DNA of 64,000 bases from positions 1,792,055 through 1,856,054 of the forward strand of contig NC_018213.1 in NCBI RefSeq assembly GCF_000219625.1, read 5' to 3'. The notes beneath the pieces were generated by a model. The model was not told the origin of the DNA. It was given only the letters and a program-made list of their open reading frames with translations, and searched no databases. The stretch is from Zymoseptoria tritici IPO323. Lineage: Eukaryota > Ascomycota > Dothideomycetes > Mycosphaerellales > Mycosphaerellaceae. The position numbers were made by a program, and so were the translations under genes. Numbering within the stretch: the stretch's first letter is position 1; every line of letters starts with the position of its first letter. Below are positions 33,569 to 44,972 of the stretch, one piece after another.

Positions 33569-36500
33569 CTAGATCTGACCCAAGAGCGACTCTACCACCT
33601 CATCCATAGCGTCGTCCGCGGAGAAAGCAATCACAGCCCCAATCAGCTCGTCAAACCAAGAGTTAGCCTGCGTCTCCTCGACGACTTCGTCTGAGAACAG
33701 GAAACCCACGTCGAACTTAGGTCCACCATCGACGTCTCGAAGTGGCTTGACGAAGACAGTCAAATCCTCCAGGTCCATGTTCCTTTCCATCATCTCGACC
33801 TTGCACTCAGCAGGTCCGAGTGGAAATGATGTTCGATCTTCGAATCCGCGGTATTGGACGCTGCTGGTCATGCGCGCATCCTGCGGCCAATGAGCTGGCT
33901 TACACTCTCCTAGAATCGTCTTGAATCCGAGAGTCTCGTGTCTGGCGGTCGCGGTATGCTGATCCCGGATCTGAGCCAGCATTTGACGTACAGTCTGCTG
34001 TTCCGGGAACCGGACTACGACAGGGACATCATTGAGACATGGTCCCAAGAGCTGCGATGTGTCATAGTCATAATCTTCGATCGGCCTGATTTGCCGACCA
34101 GACACGATTTGATCGAATGATACGGCCCTCATGTGCAAATACTTTGCGGAGACGTAGCCCCATGCCGCTTGGAAGAGCTGCGCCGGGGTAAAACCAGCGG
34201 CTGGGTTCAAGGTGATCTGACGGCTCAATTGGCGATTTTGAGGTTTGTGCACGGCACTCAGGCGTTTCGCCAGGTCGGTGAAAGGGCAGTCGTGGAGGAG
34301 ATCTTTGAAGTACTCGATAGAAGGTGTCATGTCCGGCAGGAGAACAGCTCGAGCGTATGTAGAGTACTGAGGTGCCGTAGGAAGTGTTTGTCCGGCGTAG
34401 ATATAAGATAGACTGTTCCATAGCAAAGGGAGCGAAATTCCGTCGAACTGAGCGTGCGACAACCGCAACACTACAGCTTTTGGGAGGCCGTCGACCGAGA
34501 GGAGCCAGAATTTCGTCGGCACCTGATCGAGCTGGAAATCGCTCGTGGAAATTTGACGCACTGTTTCGTCAATCAAATCTCCCGCTTCAATGGCCCTCGA
34601 GTCTAGTGGGCATTGAAGCTCGTTCAAAATGACCTGCAAGATGCGGCCTTCGTGCCGGGTGAAGAGTGTGCGAAGAATGTCGTGACGGTCCACGAGTGAC
34701 TGCAGGCTGGACACGAGTCTAGACATCTCGATGTCGCCTTGGAACCTGAGCGCAAAGTGATAGACGAAGCACTTCTCCGGCCCTATCCCAAGCTCTATCG
34801 CTCGGCTTTGAGAATCAGTGGTTGGCAGGATCGTTTCCACCTGGTCGGCCGTGAGCTTCAAGTATCTTAAAACAATTTCAGCATTCAAATTTCGATCCTC
34901 GATCACACGCTCAGCACCTTGAATTGATACAATCGGCTCATTGACGGGTGGAGTCAAGTCGAGAGCCTCTGCAAGCGTAGCCAAGTTCTCGGAGCGGACC
35001 ACGTCGGCGGGAGAAGCAGCCAAGCCATGTTTGCGTAGCTCCTGGCTAAGTTGAATCGCAGCTAACGAATCTCCACCTAGAACAGTAAAGACAGAGTTTC
35101 CATGGATCCTTTGTCTCGGTACTCTGAGTATTGTACTGATGGCCTCTCCAAGCTTCAGCTCAGTGTCGCTGGTCAATGCTCTAACCCTTCTATCAGACTT
35201 GGTGGTGGAGAAGACGGCGAGCTCAATGGCTGTATACTTTGAACACCATTTTCGAAGTTGTTGCCGATCAAGCTTACCGGTGGCAGTCCGTGGCAATCGA
35301 GTGAGCGGTACCAGATACGCAGGACGCATGAAGTCTGGAAGAGCATTGGTCCACGCCGGTGCAAGTTTCTCCCGCAGATGGTCTAGCTGCTTCTCCTGAC
35401 AACTCGACAGCTCGAGATTCTCTGAAAGCAGGATCGCAGGAAGGTTGTCGATGGAAGCGGATGCGGCGACAAAGACGGCAATCGATGGTCGATCTTGGCT
35501 TTGGGGAAGGATGAGCTCTGCGACAAGAGGCGTCGGTCGGCCGAGTGCATCTATAGTGATAGCCTCAATCTCACCAAGCTCAATCCTCTGGCCCCTGAGT
35601 TTGATTTGAAGTGGATCAGTCCGGCCATGGACTTCAAGGGTGCCGTCGGTGGCTATTCTACCCAAGTCTCCTGATCGGAAGAATCTGGTGGCGCTCGGTC
35701 TTTTCAGTTCCAGACCTGGGTACCACAGGGGAGCGGGCGGAAACGATTTTGCGGTTGCTTCTTCGTTGTTTAAATACTCGGAAGCCAAAGCGTACGCTTC
35801 CACCACGACCTCTCCCAGAGAGCCAGGCGGCACCAGACGGTCATAGTTCAAAGCATCGACTATCCAGTATTGATGCGCCGCGCCTGGTCCAACAGACTGA
35901 CTCGCCACAGAAGTGCTGAAAGGACAGCAAGTGGCAACTGTGTTTGTCTCTGTAGACCCATAGCCGTTGCAGTTGTTGTGGAGAGCTGCCCATTTCCGTG
36001 CAGTGTGCGCAGGTAAGGGCTCGGCACCCATGAGTAACGTTTGCCGGGGTTTGAAGTCCTTTGGGTCCTGGATAGCCGCCGAAGACGAAGATATTATAAG
36101 CATGTTGCTGTGATGATGGCGTACGCAGCCGGATAAGTCTTTAACTCGCTCTTCCTGCTTGGAAATGCATAGACAGCCTCCTTGCAGAATAGTGAAGAGC
36201 AGTTCCGGCACAGCTCCTGCGAAAATGAGCGGCGCGTTCTGAAGGGTTCGGGTCTGATCAGAAAATCCGAGAAGCTCTGCTTGATGTAGGGCGCCAGAAC
36301 AAAAGGCATAGTGGGTGTGAACGACCGCCTTGGGTTCTCCTGTGCTCCCCGATGTGAAGATCACATACGCAGGGGAACCTATGTCGATTGCAGTCGGCAG
36401 CTCTGCGAAACTGGTCTCCTGCGATGAACTCCGATGTACGATTTCGTCGATGATCAGCACCCGCGTCCCAATATCGCGTATTTGGGCGCGGAAGCTGTCC

Positions 36501-37309
36501 TGGCTCAAAACAAAAGAGGCTTTCACTCGTTTTGTGAGTGTCTGCAGGCGATTGATGGGGTGACTCGGGTCCAAGAAGACGTAGGCCGCGCCGGTCTTCC
36601 ATACCGCCAGTATCGACACCAACGCCCACTTCGAGAACTCCAAGACGATGGGAACCACAGTAAGTGGCCGGACGCCTTCCGAAACAAGAGATTCTGCAAG
36701 TCTGGTAGACTCTTGTTCGAGCTCCAAGTAAGTCAACCAGCCATCCCAAGCTTCAATCGCCGTTTTGTGAGGCCATAGCTCCACTGAATGTCGAAACATT
36801 GTGACTGCGTCCGTGCTAGTTGGTTCTGGAATGGCGTGTAAGGCATACTGGAGAAGCCACCGAACATCGTCTTCGCAAATGGTCTCAATCTGCGATATTT
36901 TAGTCTGTGCTGAGTGGCATAGCTGCGAATAGATGTTATTGAACGTCTGGTCGAAAGTGCTGGCGTGGCTCCCGGAGAACTCGGCTTCAACGTCCCAGTG
37001 TCCGGATTTGGCAGTAATCTTGAGGCGATCACTCATGTCTCCATCGGGCGGGTTGGGTATTTGGCCGGGCGTTGGTGGTAGCGACAACTCCCTGCGAATG
37101 AGCTGCAGAATCGCGGCTATATCTCCGTGCTCGAAGAGCTCGAGGCAGAGATCGAACTGTCGAAAATTGGCTCCATCACTGACACGAGCTGAAAATGACG
37201 CCTCTGTGCTCATTCGCTGCCGACTTTGTAGCAGGGCAAAAGTTAGGACAATGCTGTGAATCTGCTCAGCAGCTGGCAGCTTGTTGGCCGCGACACTGGC
37301 TTTCCGCAT
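33569..37309 (-). CDS. nonribosomal peptide synthetase, A-T-C architecture
   Basis: Single exon, 1246 aa from ATG 37309 (an alternative Met 32 codons further in is possible). Residues 1-140 resemble the tail of a condensation domain as found before fungal starter A domains. A domain about 160-690: A3 FTSGSTGEPKAV, A5 GYGSTETNTVAT, A7 RSGDLGRI, A8 GRTDPLQIKLRGQRIELGEI and A10 TATGKLDR. At A4 the expected FDxSV reads FAGAV, so the Asp that binds the substrate amine is missing. The T domain has LGGDSLA near 746. The C domain has SHAQFDG near 951, a form common in terminal fungal C domains. No TE, reductase or epimerase. It likely makes a small amide or ester product, using an unusual acid such as an aryl or keto acid (inference). 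Confidence 0.9.
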   Translation of the reverse strand: MRKASVAANKLPAAEQIHSIVLTFALLQSRQRMSTEASFSARVSDGANFRQFDLCLELFEHGDIAAILQLIRRELSLPPTPGQIPNPPDGDMSDRLKITAKSGHWDVEAEFSGSHASTFDQTFNNIYSQLCHSAQTKISQIETICEDDVRWLLQYALHAIPEPTSTDAVTMFRHSVELWPHKTAIEAWDGWLTYLELEQESTRLAESLVSEGVRPLTVVPIVLEFSKWALVSILAVWKTGAAYVFLDPSHPINRLQTLTKRVKASFVLSQDSFRAQIRDIGTRVLIIDEIVHRSSSQETSFAELPTAIDIGSPAYVIFTSGSTGEPKAVVHTHYAFCSGALHQAELLGFSDQTRTLQNAPLIFAGAVPELLFTILQGGCLCISKQEERVKDLSGCVRHHHSNMLIISSSSAAIQDPKDFKPRQTLLMGAEPLPAHTARKWAALHNNCNGYGSTETNTVATCCPFSTSVASQSVGPGAAHQYWIVDALNYDRLVPPGSLGEVVVEAYALASEYLNNEEATAKSFPPAPLWYPGLELKRPSATRFFRSGDLGRIATDGTLEVHGRTDPLQIKLRGQRIELGEIEAITIDALGRPTPLVAELILPQSQDRPSIAVFVAASASIDNLPAILLSENLELSSCQEKQLDHLREKLAPAWTNALPDFMRPAYLVPLTRLPRTATGKLDRQQLRKWCSKYTAIELAVFSTTKSDRRVRALTSDTELKLGEAISTILRVPRQRIHGNSVFTVLGGDSLAAIQLSQELRKHGLAASPADVVRSENLATLAEALDLTPPVNEPIVSIQGAERVIEDRNLNAEIVLRYLKLTADQVETILPTTDSQSRAIELGIGPEKCFVYHFALRFQGDIEMSRLVSSLQSLVDRHDILRTLFTRHEGRILQVILNELQCPLDSRAIEAGDLIDETVRQISTSDFQLDQVPTKFWLLSVDGLPKAVVLRLSHAQFDGISLPLLWNSLSYIYAGQTLPTAPQYSTYARAVLLPDMTPSIEYFKDLLHDCPFTDLAKRLSAVHKPQNRQLSRQITLNPAAGFTPAQLFQAAWGYVSAKYLHMRAVSFDQIVSGRQIRPIEDYDYDTSQLLGPCLNDVPVVVRFPEQQTVRQMLAQIRDQHTATARHETLGFKTILGECKPAHWPQDARMTSSVQYRGFEDRTSFPLGPAECKVEMMERNMDLEDLTVFVKPLRDVDGGPKFDVGFLFSDEVVEETQANSWFDELIGAVIAFSADDAMDEVVESLLGQI

Positions 37310-38113
37310 GCTGTCGACGCAAGATTGCGCTGCTTCGTTTTGCTGTCGGTGTTTCTATCATGCTTATTGATACAGGATGATGCATGGTCAACGTGGGCGG
37401 GCCTACTGAAGTCAAATACGTACTGTCGATCGTCCACCCAGACGTATACAGCGTGGCGCGGAAGTGTGGTCTTACCTATACACTTACCTTTGCCCAGCCC
37501 TCTATCGCAGACCCGATCGACTGAAAGTCGATTCAATGGCACAACAGTGACGCTCCTGAAACCCTGAATCGATTGGGTATCTGATTGCGTACCGGAAAGG
37601 ACCTCCGGCACGAAAGATGGAAGCTTAGGTACCTTTAGTTCTGCTGTTGCCAGGATCACATGATCATAGTCACATGATTTCGGGATCGGACTGTATAACG
37701 GACCAGTATTTATCCGGAAGCTCGAAGTCTGTCGGATCCGAAGCCAGCGGAACGTCTCCGCCCTCTTCGCGAATTGAAGCTCGACCAAGCCAACACCTCC
37801 TGCCAATGCCATACACGTCTACCAGATAGCGTGAAGCGAGCATTGATGCGCGCGATGTTTCCGGATCTCACGGCCAGATCGTCTGTCCTTCCCAGCATGC
37901 GCCAGCGTGGGCCGGGGGGAGGATGGCTCGCGATCTGGGTACTTTCGGGTCAAGCATCTGGGCTCAGATCTGACTTCCCATGAGCTACTGCCGAACCACC
38001 TTACGCGCTGCCCGCCGACGTGACTCTTTGTAGGACTTGTATGCGATTTCCCTTGTCCAGTCGCGGCTTGCTCTCTGTTCTCCATACATCCTTCTTGAAG
38101 CACTGACAACATC
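37310..38113. promoter_or_regulatory. divergent promoter region, NRPS / SCOT
   Basis: 804 bp between divergent starts. A 189-codon minus frame here overlaps the NRPS start and has no recognisable content. Confidence 0.4.
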
Positions 38114-39797
38114 ATGGTTTCCTCCACCACATTGTTCCTGCGGACAGCAAGCAACCTGAGCAGAACATCACCCAAGGCACGATCCAGCAATACCATGACT
38201 GTCGCCAATGACTAACATGCTACCCAGTCGCGATACCTCGCACGAACATTCGCATCCTCGAGCCGCCGATATGAGATCAATAAAGTCGTTCCTTCCGCGT
38301 CCGAAGCGATCAAGGACATGAAAAGCAATTCTACACTCCTCTGCGGTGGATTCGGACTCTGCGGTGTCCCAGATACCCTCATCAATGCCGTGGAAAGCAG
38401 ATCAGACATCACGGGCCTCACAGCAGTCTCCAACAATGCCGGTGTACCGGGCTCAGGACTTGGAAAACTGCTGGAGTCGAAGCAGATCAAGAAGATGATT
38501 GCGAGCTATGTGGGAGAAAACAAGGTGTTCGAGAAGATGTACCTCAATGGATCGATTGAGCTCGAGCTGTCGCCGCAAGGAACGCTGGCTGAAAGATGCG
38601 CGGCGGGTGGAAAGGGTATACCTGCGTTCTACACACCGGCGGCATTTGGAACGGTTGTGCAGACCGGCGAGCTTCCTCTTAAGCACAATAGTGATGGTTC
38701 TGTGGCGCAGTACTCGACGCCGAAGGATGTCAAGGTGTTTGATGGCAAGAGCTATGTCATGGAGGAGTCGATCAAGGGCGACTACGCATTTGTTAAAGCA
38801 TGGAAGGCGGATCGACTGGGCAATGTCATGTTCCGATTCGCAGCGCACAACTTCAACGGAGCAATGGCCAGGAACGCGAAGAACACCATTGTTGAGGCAG
38901 AGCACATCGTCGAGCCGGGTGAGATCGATCCGGCGGCTGTGCACGTTCCCGGAATCTATGTATCGAAGGTCGTCCAAAGCACGACGGAGAAGAACATCGA
39001 GAAGATCGTCAACGCAAAGAGCCCAGAAGAGCAAAAGGCCGGCGCGCTTGGATCAGGAGACACGGCTAGCAAACGTGAGCGTATCGTGCGGAGAGCGGCG
39101 AAGGAGTTCAAGAATGGTCAATACGCCAACCTCGGGATCGGCATGCCTATGCTTGCTCCCAGTTTCGTGGACGAGTCCGTGGAGGTACAACTCCAATCTG
39201 AGAACGGCATTCTCGGTCTTGGACCTTATCCAGCCAAGGGCAGGGAGGATCCTGATTTGATCAACGCTGGCAAAGAGACCGTCACTCTCCGCCCTGGCGC
39301 CGCTGTCTTCGGATCCGAAGAGTCATTTGGCATGATCCGCGCTGGACGCATTGACCTCACAATTCTAGGTGCCATGCAAGTCAGCGCGAAAGGAGACTTG
39401 GCCAACTGGGCGCTGCCCGGGAAGATCAAGGGCTTCGGAGGTGCGATGGATTTGGTTTCGAATCCCGATAAGACAAAAGTCGTGGTGACGATGGAGCATA
39501 CCGACAAGAAGGGCGGAGCGAAGATCCTGAATCAGTGCCAGTTCCCGTTGACGGGCAAGGCGTGTGTTTCGCTGATTATTACCGAGCTGGTGAGTCCGCA
39601 TCTCAGAGATTGTTGCGCTGGCTTGTGCTCTTGGGGTTGGGTCCATGCTGACGCTTTTGCAGGCTGTGTTTGAAGTCGACTTTACGAGCGGATTGACACT
39701 GATCGAGCACGCCGAGGGTGTCACGGTCGATGAGATCAAGTCGAAGACGGAGGCACCATTCAAGGTCTCCGAGAACTTGAGGGTCATGCAGCAGTAG
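38114..39797 (+). CDS. succinyl-CoA:3-ketoacid CoA-transferase, mitochondrial (SCOT)
   Basis: Three exons: 38114-38176, 38228-39589 and 39663-39797, giving 519 aa. The first intron (51 nt) appears to be GC-AG (AAG|GCACGA, branch GACTAAC, acceptor CCCAG). It joins an Arg/Ser-rich targeting start ([20 protein letters not shown]) to RYEINKV in frame. Both CoA-transferase halves are present in one chain: [18 protein letters not shown] with the alpha-type glycine motif, and [13 protein letters not shown] plus [13 protein letters not shown], where the Glu of SENG is the catalytic residue. It moves CoA between succinate and acetoacetate in ketone body or acetoacetate use in the mitochondrion. Length is typical. 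It is probably a bystander of the NRPS cluster. Confidence 0.93.
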
Positions 39798-40276
39798 AAA
39801 GGATTTGAGAACGATATGAGGTGTGCTCGATCATTGCTCTGTACTGTTGCAGCATGGCGCCCGGTAATGTTGAGCATATTTTGGGTCCGACGTTTCATGT
39901 TTCGCTTGCGATTTCTTCGGCCGTTGGAGACTCATCATACGACTTTGCTTGGGACATTAATCACATCGCAAAGAACGTACGACTTCTATCGACTACCCCG
40001 GCTCTCGTCTACGCTATTCGGCGCACGAGCAACGAACTCGCCAATCGTTCACTAAGGATTCAGCCAAGCGACCGCTCGCGGTGGATCCTCTTCAGACTAG
40101 TAGGGAAGTGCTATACCAGCTCCGGGCCTTCTACTGGTCTTTTGGTCGCGACGATCTCTTGAAGCCCTAAGTATGGTCGTCGAGCGCTCGGAGATTCAAC
40201 AAAGAATCACAGAGTTTCATAAAGGTGAGCCTCGCTTCTCCGTTATTCTTTCGGCGAGCAAAAGACTGCCCCTACC
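39798..40276. other. intergenic
   Basis: 479 bp between two plus-strand genes. Nothing recognisable beyond an expected promoter. Confidence 0.5.
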
Positions 40277-42094
40277 ATGATGCTCCCTTCACGCTCTTCG
40301 CTGGCTTCAACAGCGGCTTTCGTTCTTTCCATCGGACAAATCTACGCTGCACCAACAACAGAGGCAGCAGCAGCATGCCGGGCTCTTTCAAAAGAATACC
40401 CCAAACAAGTCGCAAACAGCGCGCTTGAGTTGAACCTCACGCTCTCTTCGGACTACTTTCAGGCCAGGCAAGAGTACTGGTCTCAGGCCAACGCCGACAT
40501 CAAGCCTGCTTGCATCTTCTTTCCGGGTTCCGCGCAGGAGGTTTCGTTTGCGGTCAAGGTTTTGAACAACTATACGAGCGTTCCTTGGACTGTCAAAGGC
40601 GGTATGTGATATTGAACGACCATGGTCGTCGGAACGTGCAGTTGTCGAACATCAATACTGATACCAACATCCAGCTGGACACAATCCGAACGTCCAATTC
40701 TCGAGCGTCCAAGATGGCATCCTCATCTCGTTGGAGGCTAACATGAAATACACTACTCTCGACCGCAGAAACATTGCTCACGTCGGCGCTGGCTGTCGAT
40801 GGACCGATGTGGCCAAGGTTCTCGACATATCCAGTCGGGCAGTCGTGTCGGGACGTCTTGGTGTCGTTGGTGTGCCGGGCTTGACCATGGGAGGAGGCCT
40901 CAGCTTTCTCAGTGCTGAACGTGTAAGGTGACCTACTGCAGCGTTGTCGATCAAATGGGACTAAGTACAAGCAGGGAATGACCGCGGACAACGTCGAGAG
41001 CTATCAGGTTGTCACCGCTGCCGGTGAGATCGTCGAGGCGAGTAAGACTGAGAACTCTGATCTTTGGTATGCGATGAAAGGTGGTGGTGGTCAATTCGGT
41101 ATTGTGACCGAGTTCAGAATGGCGACGTACCCGATCGGCTTGGTCTGGGGTGGATACAAGATCTTCTCCATGGTGAGTAACGCAAACTTTGATGCTTTGG
41201 CTCCTTTGACCTAACACTCTACAGTCACAAAAAGAGAAGGTGATCAATGCGACCCACAATCTCGTCGGCAACTACTACGACACAAAGGCAGCGGTCATTG
41301 TGACCTACACTTCGACTCTCGACTCTCTGCTCGACATCTTTGTTGTTTTGTAAGTCGGTTTTAACGCCGGATCTGCCGCTGTGCTGACACGCCTGCGCAG
41401 CTTCTTCTACAACGCTCCCGACGGCCCAGGAGAGATCCTGAACGAGTTCAACTCCATACCCGCTCTTGTGGACGGCACAAAGCCACGCCAAACATACGGT
41501 CAACTCCTCGACTCCAACAGCCAGTTTTCCCTGCCCGGCCAACGCTACCTGATCCGCACCGGCACCCTCCCCAATCTGCCAGGCTCACAAGGCATCGACC
41601 TATACACCCAAGCCTTCGACAGCTACTTCGCCGCCGGCAAAAAAGCTCAACTCGAAACCATCGACAATTTCATCTTCAGCATGGCCTTCCAACCAATCCC
41701 ACACCAACTCCAAGCCAACTCGGTCAACAATCCCAACGGCGTGAACCTCCTCGGCTTCAACCCTGATCACGGCGATAAAGTCATTATGGAATATGACGTG
41801 TCGTGGCTGTCAGCTCTCACGGATAAGAAGGCTGCCGCGTATCTCACCGCAGCGACGGAGCCGGCGCAGCAGTATGCGAAGAGCAAGTATGCTGGTGTCA
41901 AGCCGACGAATTACAAGAGTGGGGATTTGAACACGATCCCGTATAACCCGATTTTTATGAACGATGCGATGTATAATCAGGATCCGTTGAGGTCGTATGG
42001 AGCTGCGACGTATGACCGGCTGAAGCAGATTCAGAGGGAGAGGGATCCGAATGGGTTGTTCTCAAAGAGGGCGGGTGGGTTTAAGTTTACTTGA
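40277..42094 (+). CDS. secreted FAD-linked oxidoreductase (berberine-bridge/6-HDNO type)
   Basis: Five exons: 40277-40601, 40675-40922, 40975-41172, 41225-41349 and 41401-42094, giving 529 aa. A signal peptide ends near the AAPTT segment at residue about 25. The FAD-binding PP-loop follows: CIFFPGSAQEVSFAV, KGAGHNPN with the His that usually binds FAD covalently, VGVPGLTMGGGLSFLS, and GGGGQFGIVTEF. The BBE-type C-terminus ends in ERDPNGLFSKRAGGF. The Cys used for bicovalent FAD in many BBE enzymes is not seen (the loop reads GRLGVVGVPG). Such enzymes oxidise alcohols, sugars or alkaloid-like intermediates with O2. Position 3 kb from the NRPS, with SCOT between, makes a cluster role possible but unproven. 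Confidence 0.88.
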
Positions 42095-43298
42095 GAAGAG
42101 CGGATTCCTGGGAGATGACAAGCATTTGGCCAATCTACCACATTACCTGCGCGCCTATCTGGCCGGCCACATTTGCTGTCCTTCTACGTTACCCACACGC
42201 TTGATTGCACGTCAACTCAGCATCTTATCTGTACGGCTACATGGCCGTCCTGCTAAGGTAAGGTAGTTGCATGCCTCTCTGGACGGCCACTCAGCCGTTC
42301 CCTTGCGCTGTCCCCACGCTTCCTTGCACGGTAACTCGGTCTGTCCTTCTACACTACCTGTACGCTTGCATGTACGCCTATCTAGCATGGCCTGCATGCT
42401 TACCAGTACCACCACTTGACCGTCCTACTGGAAGAACCCGCACGCTTACCGCTCACCTGAATAACCACTTGGCTCATTGTTCACACTACCTGCTCGCTCA
42501 TCTACACGCCAATGGCACCGTCCTGCTACCTTAGCAGCATTCTGACTTAAGCATCTTGCCAAGCTACCCGTACGCCCCTATGTCGTGCCCTCCTACGATA
42601 CCTACACGGCTATGGAGCTCGCTATGCCGCCAAGGCTTTGCAGCGGGATATGAAGTCCGCCACGATTCATGTGCCGTGTTCATCGCCTATAGGCTGTAGA
42701 CAACCCCAAACGAAACGCTGCCTGCATCAGCTCACAGGCCTCGAAACCTACCACGGAATATCAACATCACAGGAAAGTCATCAAGACTCCCTGCTGAGAT
42801 TAAGAGCGACTGCCGTGATGAGTTTGCATCAACGTCTTCAAAACTTGTGCCGGGTTGAGACGTGAACAAGGATCGCACAGATCGAAAACGCTCGTGGGGT
42901 CCGGCATGGTGTCATTTGACATGACCTGGCGACCGGGATGGCTTGAAGTTTCACAAGTGAAAGTTCGAGATCGTGGTTGGTGGCACGAATAAGGGGCCAG
43001 ATCCCATAGACTGGATTCGGGACATGCTCCAAACGCGAGTCGGTAACCTGCATGTTTCCGATGGAGTTCAGCTTAGAGAGGATGAAAAAGAGAATGAAGT
43101 CCAATTGAAGCGTCTGTGTCGCTTCAGTCTTTTTGTTCAGGCCGTGCTGAGAACAAGCCAAATGCAAGTGCGTATATAAACACAGTGTGTAGAAGAAGTA
43201 GAAAGTCGTGCTGAAGTAAAAGCAACCAGATCGACGTTGCGCACAGGCGCCGGGCAACCTCATCGAGAGGGGAAATCGTCCCATAAGTCATCCCTGAT
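42095..43298. repeat. intergenic with a degenerate short-repeat field (about 42110-42610)
   Basis: About 500 bp show diverged copies of a roughly 30-40 bp unit with recurring cores such as TACCTGTACGC, CCCACACGCTT, GCCTATCTGGCC and ACTTGGCTCA. Copies are too diverged to align exactly by eye. The rest to 43298 shows nothing recognisable. Confidence 0.45.
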
Positions 43299-44354
43299 TC
43301 ACTGACAGACCTTGTTCCAGACACGATCGCCGTCCAGTCCCACCTTGTCCATCTCTGCGCAGCTCAGATATCCACAAATTTTCGATCTCCAGTTCGGAGC
43401 ATTGCTCATGTTCCGGACCACAGTCGCAAATTGGTCGGACTGTGCGTTCTTGACCTTCGTCGCCAACGTCTGCGCGTTTGGAACCTGTTGCTGGCTACAG
43501 GCGATTCCGCGGACTGTCTCTGGGTCGAGTTGTAAGCTGTTGAGCTTCTGCTTGAATTCTGCCTGCCCGGCCATCGAGCAGTAGGATTGCAACTCGTTCG
43601 TGTCTTTGGCTTTCGCGCACCAATTCCAAGCGAACTGCCGGCTGGCAGCCACGTTGTAGTTTTTAAGCACTTGATCGGCGGGCGGCGGAGCAAGCGACAC
43701 GAAAGGCTGAGGGCTGATGGCCGCTTCAGGCCCACCGCGATCACAGGCTGCGCCAACGATTGTGTTGTCGTCGAGGTAGAAGGCGGAAAGCTGCTTGAAG
43801 CGGATGTTGTCACAGAGGTACGCAAAACCTTCTTGGTTGGAGGCCGGAATGGCCGAGGTGATTTGTGAGGTGAAGACTTTGGTGTTGGCGTTGACGATGT
43901 AAGGAAGAGCTGCTACTGCGTCTGTGTTGGAAGAAGATGCGGAGCAGACTGGTTCTGGTTGATGCAAATCGATGTTAGCTATTGGAATCTTTCGCCCGGC
44001 TCGATCGACTGCCGCTTGCTCAATACCTACTTTGAATGTTGGGCAAGTCCAATCCACTGTCGGCAAATGTTCTAGCGGTTGCACTGTTCTTGAGTTCGTT
44101 GCAAGTCTGATCGTTGTCTCTGGGAGAATCCGCGATACCAGCCAGTTGGTAGCCGAGAATGGAGGATTGGTTCTGCTTGATTGCGGTGTACTCGCATGGC
44201 TCAGCTGCGGTTAAAGAGAAATATTAGCGATCGACCAATCTTGCTTTGAACATGGTTGCAACCTACCATAGCCCTCATTGACAGGGAGCGCCAGGCCGGA
44301 GACGCCGACAGACAAGGCCGTCAAGACCGCAGAAAGGAAGGCAATGCACTGCAT
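43299..44354 (-). CDS. secreted cysteine-containing protein of unknown function
   Basis: Three exons: 44354-44267, 44204-44031 and 43954-43299, giving 305 aa. The start MQCIAFLSAVLTALSVGVSG is a clear signal peptide. About a dozen cysteines are spread along the mature chain (EPCEYT, QTCNEL, PVCSAS, YLCDN, ACDRGG, WCAKAK, SYCSMAG, KICGYLSC, KVC), a pattern of several disulfides in an extracellular protein. The C-terminal third is helical-looking with repeated NAxxLxxKV-like turns. No enzyme motif is seen, and I do not recognise the family. The gene is minus strand, upstream of nothing related. Confidence 0.75.
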
Positions 44355-44972
44355 TTCGAATGCTCGGTGATGTAAAGAACGTATAAGGAGTCGATCGTCT
44401 GCGATGATCGATTGGATCTAGGAGTCTGCCAAGAGTAAAGAACGAGTGTCGATCCTGACCGGGCGAAGTCGACGAACAACAATGGCAGGCAAAGAGCCTA
44501 TCGAAAGAACAGTGCTTCCGAAGCTTTGGAAAGAATGATGCCCATCTCTGAGTATCGGCATGCACTGAGCATTTGTATAGGCGTAACGCCAGCCGTGTGA
44601 TTGAAGGGCGGACACTAGTCGGACTGCTTTGCGTTTCAAGTCAGCTTCTACGCTTTTGTGGCTTGCGGGATGCACCAGTTTGCCGCCGCACATGGGTCGT
44701 TTCACGCGAGCTTCTGCAGGTCAGCCCTCCCGTTGGAGTCACGGCCGTCGCCATGTCACAGACCACCCGCTTCCGATCGATTGCTCCTTGGAAGAAGAAA
44801 TTCATTGGACTTCTTCCGTCACGTGGTGCGGTCCAGAATCAAGTCCACGACCCATGTCCCTTCAAGTATCCTGGCCTCGCGTGTGCGGCGTGCGCGTGCT
44901 GACAACAGTAGTGTTTCCGATATGCACGTCGGGTGGATTGCAAAGTTATTCTTACACTCTGTACGTACACTA
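44355..44972. other. intergenic
   Basis: 618 bp. Promoter of the secreted Cys-containing gene and 3' end of NDUFV2. Only shadow frames. Confidence 0.5.

Noticed and set aside
37243..37812. 189-codon minus-strand frame upstream of the NRPS
   Set aside because: It overlaps the NRPS start in another frame and has no recognisable content; treated as chance.
38114..39797. SCOT as a member of the NRPS cluster
   Set aside because: It is a housekeeping mitochondrial enzyme by sequence and targeting; adjacency alone is not evidence.
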